Below, in pieces: positions 21,402 to 30,275 of a stretch of 64,000 nucleotides of DNA. The position numbers and the translations under genes were made by a program. Numbering within the stretch: the stretch's first letter is position 1; every line of letters begins with the position of its first letter. This DNA is from Forficula auricularia (taxonomy: Eukaryota > Arthropoda > Insecta > Dermaptera > Forficulidae), in assembly GCA_024734495.1 (NCBI GenBank), contig JALMQS010000890.1:1054001-1118000 (forward strand), in the 5' to 3' direction. Under the pieces are notes generated by a model that was given only the letters and a program-made list of their open reading frames with translations, did not search any database and was not told the DNA's origin.

Positions 21402-21560
21402 ATGACTCGTGGAAAGGTTGTTGATGAAAAAATTCGCTCAATTATTATCAATTTATTTAAAAAGGGAAAATCACACGCGTAAATTGGCGATCTAGTTAAT
21501 TTATCAAAGTTTACTGTCAGAAATATTATTCGAGTTTATAAAACAACGGGTACAAGTTAA
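21402..21560 (+). pseudogene. Tc1-like transposase N-terminal DNA-binding domain, broken
   Basis: Starts MTRGKVVDEKIRSIIINLF, meets an in-frame stop at 21480-21482 where Tc1 proteins have the alpha-helical turn, and continues IGDLVNLSKFTVRNIIRVYK to a stop at 21558. The pattern (RGK, LFKKGKS, IGDLVNLSKFTV, RVYKTTG) is the first helix-turn-helix of Tc1-family transposases, about 50 residues. The catalytic part is absent. The fragment lies just inside the right hammerhead arm. Confidence 0.65.
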
Positions 21561-21870
21561 ATGTTACAATAAAATGTTTTAAATTGTTTAAAATGTTGTT
21601 CCAAATGATAATAAAAATAAATATTTAAATTGAATTTACCGTGAATTAGCATAATTTTATTTAAAAAGAAAAAATATTGGTGGGCCAATTGAGATGGGAC
21701 GGGGCTCGTATAACAATCAGAATACATTTACTTATATTTTTTGTATAGAGCCTGAATAAGCTACAATAAATAATCGAAACGTTGTGATTGGTCGTATGAT
21801 TTAAGACTGTGATTAATTGTTTACTTTTTCCTCTTATTTGTTATATCTAATTAAAATCTTATGTTTTTGA
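21560..21870 (+). mobile_element. Right arm of hammerhead element; empty site for the LTR insertion
   Basis: Inverted counterpart of 16085-16382 joined to 19011-19060. Around 21590-21620 the sequence passes straight through the point where the LTR element sits in the left arm, with a single copy of the target sequence. It contains a decayed ribozyme at 21741-21800. Confidence 0.7.
21741..21800 (+). ncRNA. Decayed hammerhead ribozyme
   Basis: The core box reads CUGAAUA (G8 lost), followed by an eroded stem II and GAA-ACGU-U. Partner of the 16.1-kb site. Expected inactive. Confidence 0.6.
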
Positions 21871-22004
21871 ATATCACTAAAATACAGCTTTAGAAGCGGT
21901 TGAGATATGGTCATTCCAAAGCTAAACTCATGTGGATGGCCACATCAGCTTATTTAAAGATTGTAAGGTAGTCTTTCGATTATATTAATATTAATAACGA
22001 GCTT

Positions 22005-22085
22005 TTCGTGCGTGCCTTTGGCACGCCCTCGAAGCTCGGCCCTCCGGGCTGGTGCCCTGGCGGGCAGCGTCACGGTCCAAAAATT
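22005..22085. repeat. GC-rich hairpin repeat
   Basis: Contains the hairpin GCGTGCC-TTTGGCACGC, then GAAGCTCGGCCCTCCGGGCTGG. Related to 13160-13262. Function and family unknown. Confidence 0.45.
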
Positions 22086-22512
22086 TTATTCCTCTTAAAA
22101 AACCACACTCCAAATGTATACCCGTAAACTACCGAAAATACATCGTCTCTTAAAAGTTTCGCATCTTTAATTTTTGAGTGGCGAGGGGGGGGGGGAGGAA
22201 CAATTATCAATATATTTAATGTTTCTTAATTTAAAAAGAATTGGAGTCTTTCATTTCAAAATTCGAATATATATATTTCAAATTTGCCTGGTTAATGAAA
22301 AAATCGATTGGAGCCATCAGTTTAAAATCAGAGCTGAGAATTATATTTCAAATTTGCCTCGTTAATTAATATATATTTAATGTTTCTTAATTTAAAATCT
22401 ATTGGTGTTTTTTCATTTTCATTCGAGTTCAAATGAATACAATATTATCTAGACACAAAGTCTAAATCAAAAATATATAGTTTTAGTAAAAGAAATCAAG
22501 ATATAAATATTA
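22086..22512. other. No recognisable feature
   Basis: AT-rich with a G-run at 22186-22197. A short duplicated piece (TATATTTAATGTTTCTTAATTT, split here) occurs at 22210 and 22372. No gene supported. Confidence 0.35.
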
Positions 22513-22610
22513 ATGTGACATTGGTCTAGTGGTTAGAGCAGATGACCATAGTTCAAGAGTTCGTCGGTTCGATTCTAGGCAAGAGGGTAATTTTTTTAGA
22601 GAGATTTCTC
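22513..22610 (+). mobile_element. tRNA-derived SINE head, second family
   Basis: TGGTCTAGTGGTTAGAGCA is a strong A box and D-arm, and GGTTCGATTC, 45 bp later, is a strong B box. The acceptor ends do not pair as in a tRNA, and the sequence continues into a short body with AGAGATTTCTCT. Best read as a SINE head. Confidence 0.7.
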
Positions 22611-22700
22611 TAAGCGTTGTTACAAATTAATCTAGATGAATATATTAATAATAATTCTTTATTACCTATTTTAGCTATACATCATACAATCCAATAAATA

Positions 22701-23280
22701 CAGGGTGTTTCAAAAAATGTACTAACACTTTGACTGTCTCTAACATGCTGCCTTTTGTGTTGAGTCGTCTGCGCTGGAAATGCTACATTCCAACACTAAT
22801 CCATGCTCTAAACGAAGACGATCCTGATCGGAGAGTTCAATTCCTGTGAATAATACCTGATAAAATGTACAGAAGATGCAGGGTTTCCACAGAAAATTGT
22901 CTGGAGCGATGAGGCCTCCTTTACCAGTAACCTAGTAAATTAAATGGCTCCACTAATCGCCATAATAGGACGTACTGGGGTCCTGTAAATACTCATGTAA
23001 CAGTTGAACACCATTTAAACTTACCAGTGGTAGCAGTGTGGTGTGTCCGCATTGGCCACCATAGGATTCCAAAAGACCTGTTTCGTGACGTTTCGCCAAT
23101 CCTTTGGTTCGCGTTATCAGCGTTATCTGGACAATGATGGTCATCAATTTAAACGTTTGCGAACATTTTTCTTCAATTACATTTGTCTTCTGTACTTGAA
23201 GCCTTTCAATTTCTCTCTATGTTAATGAATCGTGGTTTCATCGTCATTCGAACTGTTAGTACATTTTTTTAGACACCCTG
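22701..23280 (+). mobile_element. Decayed Tc1/mariner-superfamily element with TIRs and TA target
   Basis: TIRs of about 27 bp start CAGGGTGTTTCAAAAAATG on the left and, inverted, CAGGGTGTCTAAAAAAATG on the right. TA dinucleotides flank both (22699-22700, 23281-23282). The plus strand still shows scattered transposase motifs with stops between them: AGFPQKIVWSDEASFTSN near 22885-22930 (first catalytic Asp), then RTYWGPV-like and an AVWC segment. Internally deleted (580 bp against about 1.3 kb for a full element) and inactive. Confidence 0.75.
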
Positions 23281-23282
23281 TA

Positions 23283-24005
23283 TATGGAATTTGTATAAAA
23301 CAATACAGTCATTTATAAAATACAAGAAGATAAAGAGCAATAATACAGTTAACAATATAGTATTATTTTGATATTATTATTTTATAGAGAAAATCCTCTT
23401 CAAAAATAAACTACAACCATAAATACTACATAATTAAAATTCTTTATATAAGCAATTTCAAGTGATGATATTTATAATTAGAAAAATTGTTATACTATTT
23501 TACCCCTTCAATTTCAAAACTTTATAATTATATATCGTGGGCAAAATCAGTAAAATACACTGAAATTAAAATTGTGCAAAAATACCGTAATTCTGGTGGA
23601 GATACCGGAAACGGATTGTTCTCTCTGTCAGGATAATCTCTTTGAGGTGATAAATTCCAACAACCTCTCCTTAAATTCATGGATTCTTGTGACATTCTTT
23701 ATCTCACTTTATTATACTCCGACAAACCCTTATAAAATAGAGTTTTAAATTTTTTATTCGATTTAGAAATATCTATCTTGAAATTCTCCCCACTTCTCAA
23801 ATTATAACAGCCACCCACATTTGTATATATTTCAATTTCTTTTTTAGATATTCAGTTGCAAAATTGTTTCTTATTTTAAAGATAATAATTAGTGAATTAT
23901 AAAAGATAATCTCCTTTATATTTAGAAATTTAAGAGTATTTCTTCTTCTTATAACGCTTTCTCTTACGAAGCCTAGCGATCCATATGGAAAGCATCTTGT
24001 TTGAT
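23283..24005. other. No recognisable feature
   Basis: AT-rich. No supported ORF or repeat. Confidence 0.35.
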
Positions 24006-24262
24006 AACTTTTAAGGAGTTAGGTGTTGGATCTAGGTGAAGTGAAACATTTTAATATAATAATAAAACTTGAGCAAGATGCTCACCCCCGAAATATATCG
24101 AATTCAAAACTCACCTACCTCGCATCTTGCTCAAGTTTTATTATTATATGTTTCTTTGACTCCTGATGATGGGCTCACCCCGAAATATACCGAATTCAAA
24201 ACCCAATTTTGTTTTTTGTGAAACCTACCTCGCATCTTGCTCAAGTTTTATTATTACATCTT
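24006..24262. mobile_element. Hammerhead element (AUAU class), inverted pieces with 3' box
   Basis: The 3' box AAGGAGTTAGGTGTTGGATC...GTGAAACATTTTA is at 24010-24052. The blocks TTGAGCAAGATG and CCCCGAAATATATCGAATTC follow, then the inverse orientation (CATCTTGCTCAAGTTTTATT) and an intact plus-strand ribozyme at 24163. The CGCATCTTGCTCAAGTTTTA block appears twice (24121, 24231). Rearranged head-to-head dimer. Confidence 0.65.
24154..24205 (+). ncRNA. Hammerhead ribozyme, intact core, AUAU helix III
   Basis: CUGAUGA (24163-24169), extra U, stem II GGG/CCC with loop CUCAC, GAA (24182-24184), AUAU, A. Upstream UUUGACUC can pair with the downstream GAAUUCAAA block (helix I with a bulge). The neighbour at 24085-24105 keeps only the 3' half (CCC-GAA-AUAUAU-C-GA). 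Confidence 0.68.
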
Positions 24263-24835
24263 GTTTGAGATTACAACCCGAAAGATGTCAACCGACGAGC
24301 ATCCGAACCATCTCCACAGGTCCTTCAGCCATGAGTTTTGGCGCCTGACAACCGATCTTTCACCCTCAATAATTAATCAGGCGGAGAATTTGGTATCGGT
24401 TACCCCACCAAATATGACCTAGATATTAGGTTTTTCTTTAACAGTAGCTCAGTGTCTTTCTGTATGCAGATGTTCGTCAATTTTTCGATTCAGGTAATCT
24501 TTAGAATCCTTCGGTTTGTGTACAATTTAAAGGGCTCTAGTTTTTTCTCTAAGGAAGAATCCAACGACTAGGCCTTACATCCATAAAGAAGAACGGAAAA
24601 CACATAGCACCCGATCAAATCTTGTGAAGAATTGTTTCATACTGCGGAACGTCTTTTCGAGCCTGTTCTATTCTATATCTTATTTCCTCTCAAAATTTCA
24701 AGTGGTAATTTGTGTATCCAGATATCTGGATGACTATACTTGTTCGATATCGCGATTATTCACTTCAATTGGTGTAGTTTTTGCGTTTTGGAGAATATCA
24801 TCACTTTTATTTTAAATTAAAGAACATTTTTCAAA
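24263..24835 (-). pseudogene. Decayed LINE reverse-transcriptase ORF, C-terminal part
   Basis: The minus-strand translation from about 24830 down shows a LINE C-terminal order with many stops: SRYLDTQIT-like, then MKQFFTRFDR near 24620, then a CVF.SSLWM stretch, and eroded sequence to about 24290. This is the YLG..I / R....F...F.R / CYVFS.LLYG region of endonuclease-RT LINEs. Dead copy. Confidence 0.5.
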
Positions 24836-25236
24836 ATTTATCAGGCAACGTTGATTTAAATTTAAACCGGTATACAATCCCTACTGTCCAGCATATGTTG
24901 TAGCTTTGCCTTGATCCTTGCTAGAGAATTTAACATGGTATTAATACTATTATTATTTCAAAAACAAATTCTATTAACAAGTTTTGAGGATGAGAAAGCG
25001 GTCTGGCTAGGTCTGAACTCGACAAATTTAATCTTAATTGATCTTTTCTTAATTAAAGCAATTATTGATAGATGAAAAACTCAATAAAAAAGTTTGTTTA
25101 CATTTTTTTCTACTATCTTTTATTTTTAATTGGTTTTTTAATTTTAAAACCCACTAATGGGTTATAGCAAATATTAATATATAATATATTAAAATTAGGA
25201 ATTTTTTGTTTGTTTTTAATTAACAGGTGTCTAAAT

Positions 25237-25452
25237 TGAAGGAGACAATAAAAGAGTGTGTCTTCTGCTGGAATTATAAATTTTATTTATTTATAACGAG
25301 ACTATAGTTTCGAGGGCTTTGCCTCTTCATCAGTCTATTACAATGTATTCACAGGAATTAATTTATGAATGAAAGGTTAACATTTTTCACTCTTTTATTG
25401 TCTCCTTCAATATATAAAAATTCTGCTACTCTCGGCAAAAACTTTCAATTTA
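25237..25452. mobile_element. Hammerhead element nested in Helitron 3, perfect 12-bp TSD
   Basis: 216 bp, flanked by AGGTGTCTAAAT (25225-25236 and 25453-25464). The left arm starts GAAGGAGACAATAAAAGAG, and the inverse of that block is at 25388-25413, followed by the complete 3' end CTGCTACTCTCGGCAAAAAC-TTTCAATTTA. The left arm is truncated at that block. The minus-strand ribozyme sits between the arms. The perfect TSD shows insertion as one unit. Confidence 0.85.
25290..25342 (-). ncRNA. Hammerhead ribozyme, intact core, 8-nt palindromic helix III
   Basis: Minus strand: CUGAUGA (plus 25327-25333), extra A, stem II GAGG/CCUC with loop CAAAGC, GAA (25309-25311), ACUAUAGU (perfect self-complement, 25301-25308), C. 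The cleavage triplet is GUC. Inner helix I can be GA/UC with AUA/UAU beyond. An 8-nt palindrome cannot form a hairpin with a useful loop but pairs perfectly between two molecules. Confidence 0.75.
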
Positions 25453-26343
25453 AGGTGTCTAAATCATAACAAAACAGGTGTGTTTACAAATAAAGTGGTT
25501 GAAGTGGCTTTATTTTTATATAGCTTGTAAACACATCTTATTTATTTTTATGTTTTTATTTCAGATCCTATACGATTATTTTTTTTTATTGTTATTTTCC
25601 TATTTAATTTTTTATAATGTTTATCAATATGAACGAATTTAGGAAAATTGGTGTACGAGTAAACATATATACACATAATATATATGTGGACCATTAGAAA
25701 GCTAGAAATGCAAAAACTAGTTGCGGGGTGGGGTGGATGTGGAGGTGCAGGAGGTTGGGTGCAGTTGTGTGGGATCCGGGGGTGGGAGGCACGGTTGGGG
25801 TGGGGTGTAGTGGGGGTGTAGTGGTGGAGGCGAGGTGTATGGTTTCGGGAGGGGAGGGGGTCAGGTGTTACCATGCATCGCTCGGTGGCTTCAGGTACTC
25901 TTATCTTATATTATTAAATGAGAAATTCTTGTATATAAATTAATATATATATCCAATCGGGTTCTCCAAAACGGCTCTAACGATTTCACTAAAAATTGGT
26001 GTACTTATCAAGTCTTTGAAATTTGAAACTTAAGCTATCTAGAGGCTACAAGAAGTACCACAAGATTTTGGCTAAAATAGAAGCACCGAAACTTGATGTT
26101 TACGTACGTAAGAATGTAACGCAGGGGGCGTTACGCAACCATAAATCTCAGAGCTACGAAATTCGAAACTTAAGCTCGATATAGGCTAGAAGGAGTACAG
26201 CAAGCTTTTGATTGAAATCAGAACACCGGAAGTGGACATTTACATGAAAGATTTTTCATTTTTTTGATTTTCTCAAAAACCTTACTAACAATAATTAACA
26301 GGAATAGCAGAGAATTGACAAAAATTAAAAACAGAGTTTTTAT

Positions 26344-26397
26344 TGAATGGGCCAAACGTTTCGTCGATTAATTTCGACTTCCTCAGTGGCTCATTCT
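26344..26397 (-). ncRNA. Hammerhead ribozyme, intact core, long helix I
   Basis: Minus strand: helix I GAAUGAGCCA with UGGCCCAUUC (10 positions, one A/C mismatch), CUGAGGA (plus 26380-26386), extra A, stem II GUCG/CGAC with loop AAAUUAAU, GAA (26360-26362), ACGU palindrome, U. Every required element is present. Confidence 0.82.
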
Positions 26398-26697
26398 ATC
26401 ACTCTTTATCAAAAGACAATTCCACGAAACATCTTTAATCTTTTTTATTATTTTAACTACAATACATTGTTGGCTTAGGTCCTCAATTGCTCAACAATCT
26501 TGAACTTTTTTACACTTGAACAACATATTTTTTTTGTGAGAATTTTGATTTAAAAGTTTTTAATTGTTCAGGTGTAAAAAAGTTCAAGATTGTTGAGCAA
26601 TTGAGGCCTAAGCCAACAATGTATTGTAGTTAAAATAATAAAAAAGATTAAAGGATGTTTCGTCGCGTAGTGGAATTGTCTTTTGACAAAGAGTGAT

Positions 26698-26751
26698 AGA
26701 ATGAGCCACTGAGGAAGTCGAAATTAATCGACGAAACGTCTGGCCCATTCA
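26698..26751 (+). ncRNA. Hammerhead ribozyme, intact core, long helix I
   Basis: Plus-strand twin of the 26.37-kb site: helix I 26699-26708 with 26741-26750, CUGAGGA (26709-26715), extra A, GUCG/CGAC stem II, GAA (26733-26735), ACGU, C at 26740 (GUC triplet). Predicted cleavage after 26740. Confidence 0.84.
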
Positions 26752-27069
26752 ATAAAAACTCTGTTTTTAATTTTTGTCCAATTCCCTGCTATTCCTGTTA
26801 ATTAATGCTTTTTATGGATACGAGTGATTTACCTTACTAACAATTTTTTTCAAAAATTGGTGTACTTATCAAGTGTCATGAGTTATTAGTCGTGTATAGA
26901 TTTTAATCCGATTTAAATAAAGGAAGGTGTTGTAAATTAGGAGTGTTGTAAAATAAATATTTTAATCATATATCGTCTTCGGTAAGTCGCAGAGGTTTGA
27001 AATTTGAAACTTAAGCTATTTAGAGGCAAAAAGTTACTGAGCATCGGTCGGTGCTCCAGGTACTGATTA

Positions 27070-27444
27070 TTTAATTGTCGTGTGTCTGTTTGTGGTGGTG
27101 GATGAGGTGGGAGAATGAATCGCTTTCAAGGGTGCCCAGCAAGGAAGGGCTTGGGCCCCCACGTGATTCTCTCTCTCTGAGGAGGGTGGTTGTTCTCGTG
27201 GTGGTTCGGGGGGCGTCGTTCGTGCTCGGAAGGGAGGCGTCGGCGTCGCCACTTGCTCGGCGCCTGGCTCACCACTCAGTCGGCCCCTAGCTCTCTGCTC
27301 GGCAGTGGCGGATGACACCCTTATTACCCACGACACCCACTTCACGTACGCGATGCCCTGAATTATTCCCTAGCCCTTGCCTTTCTACTATATTCCCACC
27401 AGGGGCTTCCATTTTTCTTAAATTCCCTAAGCGCTGTTTTGACC
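27070..27444 (+). promoter_or_regulatory. CpG-rich promoter / 5' UTR of host gene
   Basis: This GC- and CpG-rich island stands out sharply from the surrounding AT-rich DNA. It contains a CT-repeat (27167-27180) and many CpGs (27205-27300), and runs straight into an ATG with good context. I see no clear TATA box, as usual for CpG-type promoters. The transcription start cannot be placed. A Helitron ends immediately upstream, at 27066. Two minus-strand and several plus-strand ORFs here have no recognisable product. Confidence 0.5.
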
Positions 27445-27654
27445 ATGTCCGAGTCTGACCAGGGGAGTGACACTCCGACGACGACACCTGCAGATTCCAT
27501 CAAGCCCACCGAGAATGCCGTTGTCACTCCCGCGTCGCCCTCGAGCGCGACAACTTCCGCGCCCAAACAGACCCAGGCCAAAATCGCAGCCAATGTCAAG
27601 AAAGTCGTCACCATCATCTCGCCACAGACTGAGGCTCACGGAGCTGATTTCAAA
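27445..27654 (+). CDS. First coding exon of an unidentified host gene
   Basis: The ATG at 27445 is in a favourable context (GACC ATG T). Seventy codons run to 27654, followed by GTCAGT, a plausible splice donor, giving a phase-0 intron. The peptide starts MSESDQGSDTPTTT, is low-complexity and rich in Ser, Thr, Pro and Ala to about residue 45, then becomes basic and ordered (KIAANVKKVVTIISP, residues 46-60) and ends HGADFK. Codon use is strongly G/C-ending, unlike any transposon ORF nearby. No signal peptide is evident. I do not recognise the protein. Reading continues to a stop at 27682 if unspliced, which is unlikely. No second exon was found downstream, implying an intron longer than 36 kb or exons too short to see. 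Confidence 0.6.
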
Positions 27655-27739
27655 GTCAGTCACTTTTTAATCATTATTCATTAATAACTACCCTTACAAA
27701 CTAAATAAATAAATAATGAATAAACATATATTTCTTTTA

Positions 27740-27872
27740 TAAAAACAATATTCAAACGTTTATTGAAATACCAAACGTTTCGGTAGAAATTTTCCCTTTA
27801 TCAATGGAATTTGAAAAAAATATAGTTGGCCTAAAAAAGGAAACGATAAGCAACTTTAAATAAATAAATATT
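27740..27872 (-). mobile_element. Decayed hammerhead element
   Basis: Same family as 13.7 kb. On the minus strand, AAAUUCCA pairs with UGGUAUUU around a mutated core (UUGAUAA), and GAA-ACGU-U is intact. G8 is lost, so it should be inactive. The rest of the element is eroded. Confidence 0.55.
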
Positions 27873-27889
27873 TTGAATTTAGACCATAA

Positions 27890-28475
27890 TACAGAGTAGG
27901 GTATAAAGATCTACCACATTTTGAAGAGGTATAAAAAATAAAAAAAATCAACTAGAAAAAACTGAATATATTTTTGAAAAGAACATAAAATACATTTTTT
28001 TTAAATGTGTTATAAACATTATATCAGAGGAAAAAGGGGGAGGAGTCAAAAGTGAAAATTCTAGCCCTTTCGAACAATCCAAACCAAAATTTTAAACATA
28101 TTCTGTGGACCCCAAAAGGATAGAAATGCAAAAACTAACCACCCAAAATGGGAGGGAGGGTCAAAAGTGAAAATTTAGCCCTTTCAACCAAACTATGTAT
28201 ACAAAATTTGGTTAGTTTTTGCATTTCTAACCTTCTGGAGGTCCACAGAATATGTATATAAAATTTGGTTGAGTTTGGTCTAAAAAGCTAGAATTTTCAT
28301 TTTTGACCCCCCCCCTTTTTTTTTGTCTGATAATGTTTAAAACACATTAAAAAAAAATTATTTTATGTTCTTTTCAAAAATATATTCAGTGTTTTTCTAG
28401 TTAATTTTTTTCATTTTTTATACCTCTTCAAAATGTGGTAGATCTTTATGGCCCACTCTGTACAAATTGACTTGG
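27890..28475. mobile_element. Foldback MITE with ACAGAGT-GGGCCATAAAG ends
   Basis: Left end CAGAGTAGGGTATAAAGATC (27892) and right end, inverted, CAGAGTGGGCCATAAAGATC. Arms of over 100 bp continue ACCACATTTTGAAGAGG. TA lies outside both ends. Inner blocks (GGTCAAAAGTGAAAATTCTAG, split here; CCACCCAAAATGGGAGGG) recur inverted. Tc1/mariner-type target and ends are likely. Relatives: 50341-51811 and, in part, 36640-36870. Confidence 0.75.
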
Positions 28476-28484
28476 TGATAAAAT

Positions 28485-28700
28485 TATCTTTAATAAAAAT
28501 TACTTAAGAGTTGAAATTTTAGATAAATCACACATAATTTTAATTTTTTAAATCGGAACTGGTGTTCATCTGCTCATACTTGAGAACGATCCTAGAATAA
28601 GTCGATCGAAACGTCGTATTTTATTGTATTCTTTATTCGTGTTTAATTAATAATTATAATTAAAATTAAGTGTGATTTTTCTAAAATTTCAATTCTTAAT
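28485..28700 (+). mobile_element. Decayed hammerhead element
   Basis: At 28575-28620: a broken core (CUUGAGA), then GAUC...GAUC stem II and GAA-ACGU-C. An AAAATTTCAA block (28513) recurs inverted at 28682, suggesting a dimer. The box before stem II is disrupted, so it is likely inactive. Confidence 0.5.
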
Positions 28701-28939
28701 AAAATTAATCACAAAAATATAAACTTCAAGAGCATTTATTTTTTTTACTAAATTCGGCTCTTTATCTTAAATTTTTGTATTAGAAAAGTCAAAATTTTAT
28801 CCCAGGTAAGTTGAATGACTAGCTAGCAAGGATAATGATACATTGGGTATAAATTTAATTTTATAAATTTTCGGGTTTATTTAGTCATACAAATTAAACA
28901 TAGTAATTTTAATTAATTATCACTAATTATTTAATAGAT

Positions 28940-28992
28940 TTACAAGACAGTTTCGATCGCCACTGGTAGACCATCTTCAGTATTACTGGAAA
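28940..28992 (-). ncRNA. Hammerhead ribozyme, intact core
   Basis: Minus strand: CUGAAGA (plus 28974-28980), extra U, stem II GGUC/GAUC with a 10-nt loop, GAA (28952-28954), then AC...GU enclosing UGUCUU, and A. The only helix III here is 2 bp, unlike its palindromic relatives. Helix I is not obvious, so confidence is moderate. Confidence 0.55.
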
Positions 28993-29282
28993 ATGAAACA
29001 TTTTATAAGATTTTTTCTATTATATACAATCATATAAAATAAAAACAATACAATTTCATATTTATACATACAATTTCGTTCAAGATTTGAAATTTGTCAC
29101 TCTACATATAACTGGGTATAAATAAATAATGAATATTTAAATGTGATTTTGTTGATTTTCCAAAAATAATTCCTTCAAAATTTCACATCACAAGAGGATA
29201 TTTCTTCAACAAGTTATTAAGTTAATTTTTTGTAAATAATATAACAGGTATATCAAGGTAATTATTTGATATGTTTAATTGC

Positions 29283-29350
29283 AGGTCAGAAAAACTCATC
29301 CACTTGGGAGTTGAACCCATGTGCCAACTTGAAATCTTAAATCATTCACA
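29283..29350 (-). repeat. tRNA-like SINE remnant
   Basis: Minus strand: GGTTCAACTCCC B-box-like sequence after GGCACATG. The A box is eroded. A related GGCACTTGGGTTCGATTCCC is at 51840-51862. Confidence 0.4.
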
Positions 29351-29384
29351 GAGTCCTAACAATAAATTATTTTTCAATGTTTTA

Positions 29385-29645
29385 CTTTACCATACAGTGT
29401 ATGATCAATTAGTGTAATCGTGCATGGAAAATGTGGTTTTTTTGCTTCCTTTTTTCGAAATATCTCAAAAACGGCTGAAACTATTTTAATTTAAAAAATT
29501 GTCCGAAACCAGGGCATTTCGGTTAAAAAAAGTAATCATGGAAAAAAATTACATTTTTCGAGATAATTACTGTTTAGCCAAAATGTCTGGTAACGTTATA
29601 GTGCGTGCGTTACCAAATTTTTTAATTAACTTTATCTCTCTTGCT
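29385..29645 (+). repeat. CTTTACCATACA repeat, partial copy
   Basis: Starts ACTTTACCATACAGTGTATG and follows the order GTAATCGTGCATG, TTTTTTCGAAATATCTCAAAA-like, CGAGATAAT, AAAATGTCTG, GCGTTACCAAATTTTT shared with 36260-36560. Non-coding dispersed DNA repeat. Confidence 0.6.
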
Positions 29646-29793
29646 TTATTGAAACCATAATAATTATAAAATAAAAAAAAAAAAATTGTACTCTTGAATA
29701 AACTGACCAAAAGTAAATATTTTCTAAAATTTAATTAGTATTTTTTGTTTTGTTCTGACGAGATAAAATCAATAATCCCTGCAAAGGCTTCAT

Positions 29794-30092
29794 TTGCACA
29801 AAATTCGCAATTTTCCTAAGATTCAACTCCCTTACTCGCTTAAATTGGATACCAACCGAACAAGGGCATTCGCCAATTCGTTTATCCCTATGACAGCTAG
29901 AGAATGGAACTCTCTTTATCTGACCGTCTTCCCAGTAACTTCTAACCTTCAATCTTTTAAGACCCACATCCCAGGATACCTTCAATTCCTACTCAATCCC
30001 TAAATCTCTTCATATTTTCCCGATATAATGGTCCACCGCCGACTACAGAGGTTATACCTTTTTGGTGCAACTTCTTCTTGTATCAATATCAT
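29794..30092 (+). pseudogene. LINE ORF2 C-terminus and 3' UTR
   Basis: The frame 29794-30003 ends a LINE reverse transcriptase: ...RAFANSFIPMTAREWNSLYL.. then VFPVTSNLQSFKTHI and a short tail. The F-x-R-x-x-x-x-W-N-S-L and N-L-Q-x-F-K pattern is typical of Jockey/CR1-type LINE ends. The 3' UTR continues to about 30092. Same family as 45.3 and 2.1 kb. 5'-truncated. Confidence 0.7.
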
Positions 30093-30275
30093 TATATATA
30101 TATATAAAGTGGATTAAGCGCCTTTTAACCTCGGGAGGGGGGGGGTTTCCCGCTTGCTGGTCCCCTAAGGGCGGTACTAGGCTTGATACTCACCTGTACT
30201 TATATAGTATATATGTTAGAAGAAAATTAATTATCTAGGTTCTAGAATCAAGCCAACTGAGCAAACAGGAAGTTT

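Larger units (their letters stand above)
24965..25900 (+). mobile_element. Non-autonomous Helitron 3 with G-rich segment
   Basis: The 5' part starts inside the sequence shared with Helitron 2 (ATTAACAAGTTTTGAGGATG at 24971), so its 5' tip is missing. The 3' end is GCATCGCTCGGTGGCTTCAGG then TACTC (split here to keep the motifs readable), a mutated CTRR. 25720-25870 is G-rich on this strand, the equivalent of the C-rich segment of Helitron 2. A hammerhead element (25237-25452) is nested inside. ORFs over the G-rich part are artefacts. Confidence 0.7.
26293..26830. mobile_element. Hammerhead inverted dimer nested in Helitron 4, perfect 14-bp TSD
   Basis: 538 bp, flanked by ACCTTACTAACAAT (26279-26292 and 26831-26844). 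Two arms meet near 26545, each with an intact hammerhead pointing outward. The right arm carries 27 more bases at its 3' end (TGCTTTTTATGGATACGAG..) than the left, which is truncated at AATTAACAGG. This is the clearest example of the head-to-head, one-arm-complete design. Confidence 0.88.
25904..27066 (+). mobile_element. Non-autonomous Helitron 4, abutting Helitron 3 and the host promoter region
   Basis: Begins TCTTATATTATTAAATGAG, followed by CAAAACGGCTCTAACG. Ends with GAGCATCGGTCGGTGCTCC-AGG and TACTGA (CTGA as CTRR, 27063-27066). It lies directly head-to-tail after Helitron 3. The block TTTGAAACTTAAGCTAT...GAGGC occurs three times (26030, 26165, 27000) and again at 31025. A hammerhead dimer is nested at 26293-26830. 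Confidence 0.75.

Noticed and set aside
25548..25943. ORFs of 108 and 71 codons around 25.7 kb
   Set aside because: Same cause: the G-rich block of Helitron 3 read in several frames.
27067..27663. Minus-strand and alternative plus-strand ORFs across the CpG island
   Set aside because: GC-rich DNA lacks stops in many frames. Only the 27445 frame has start context, splice donor and a plausible protein.
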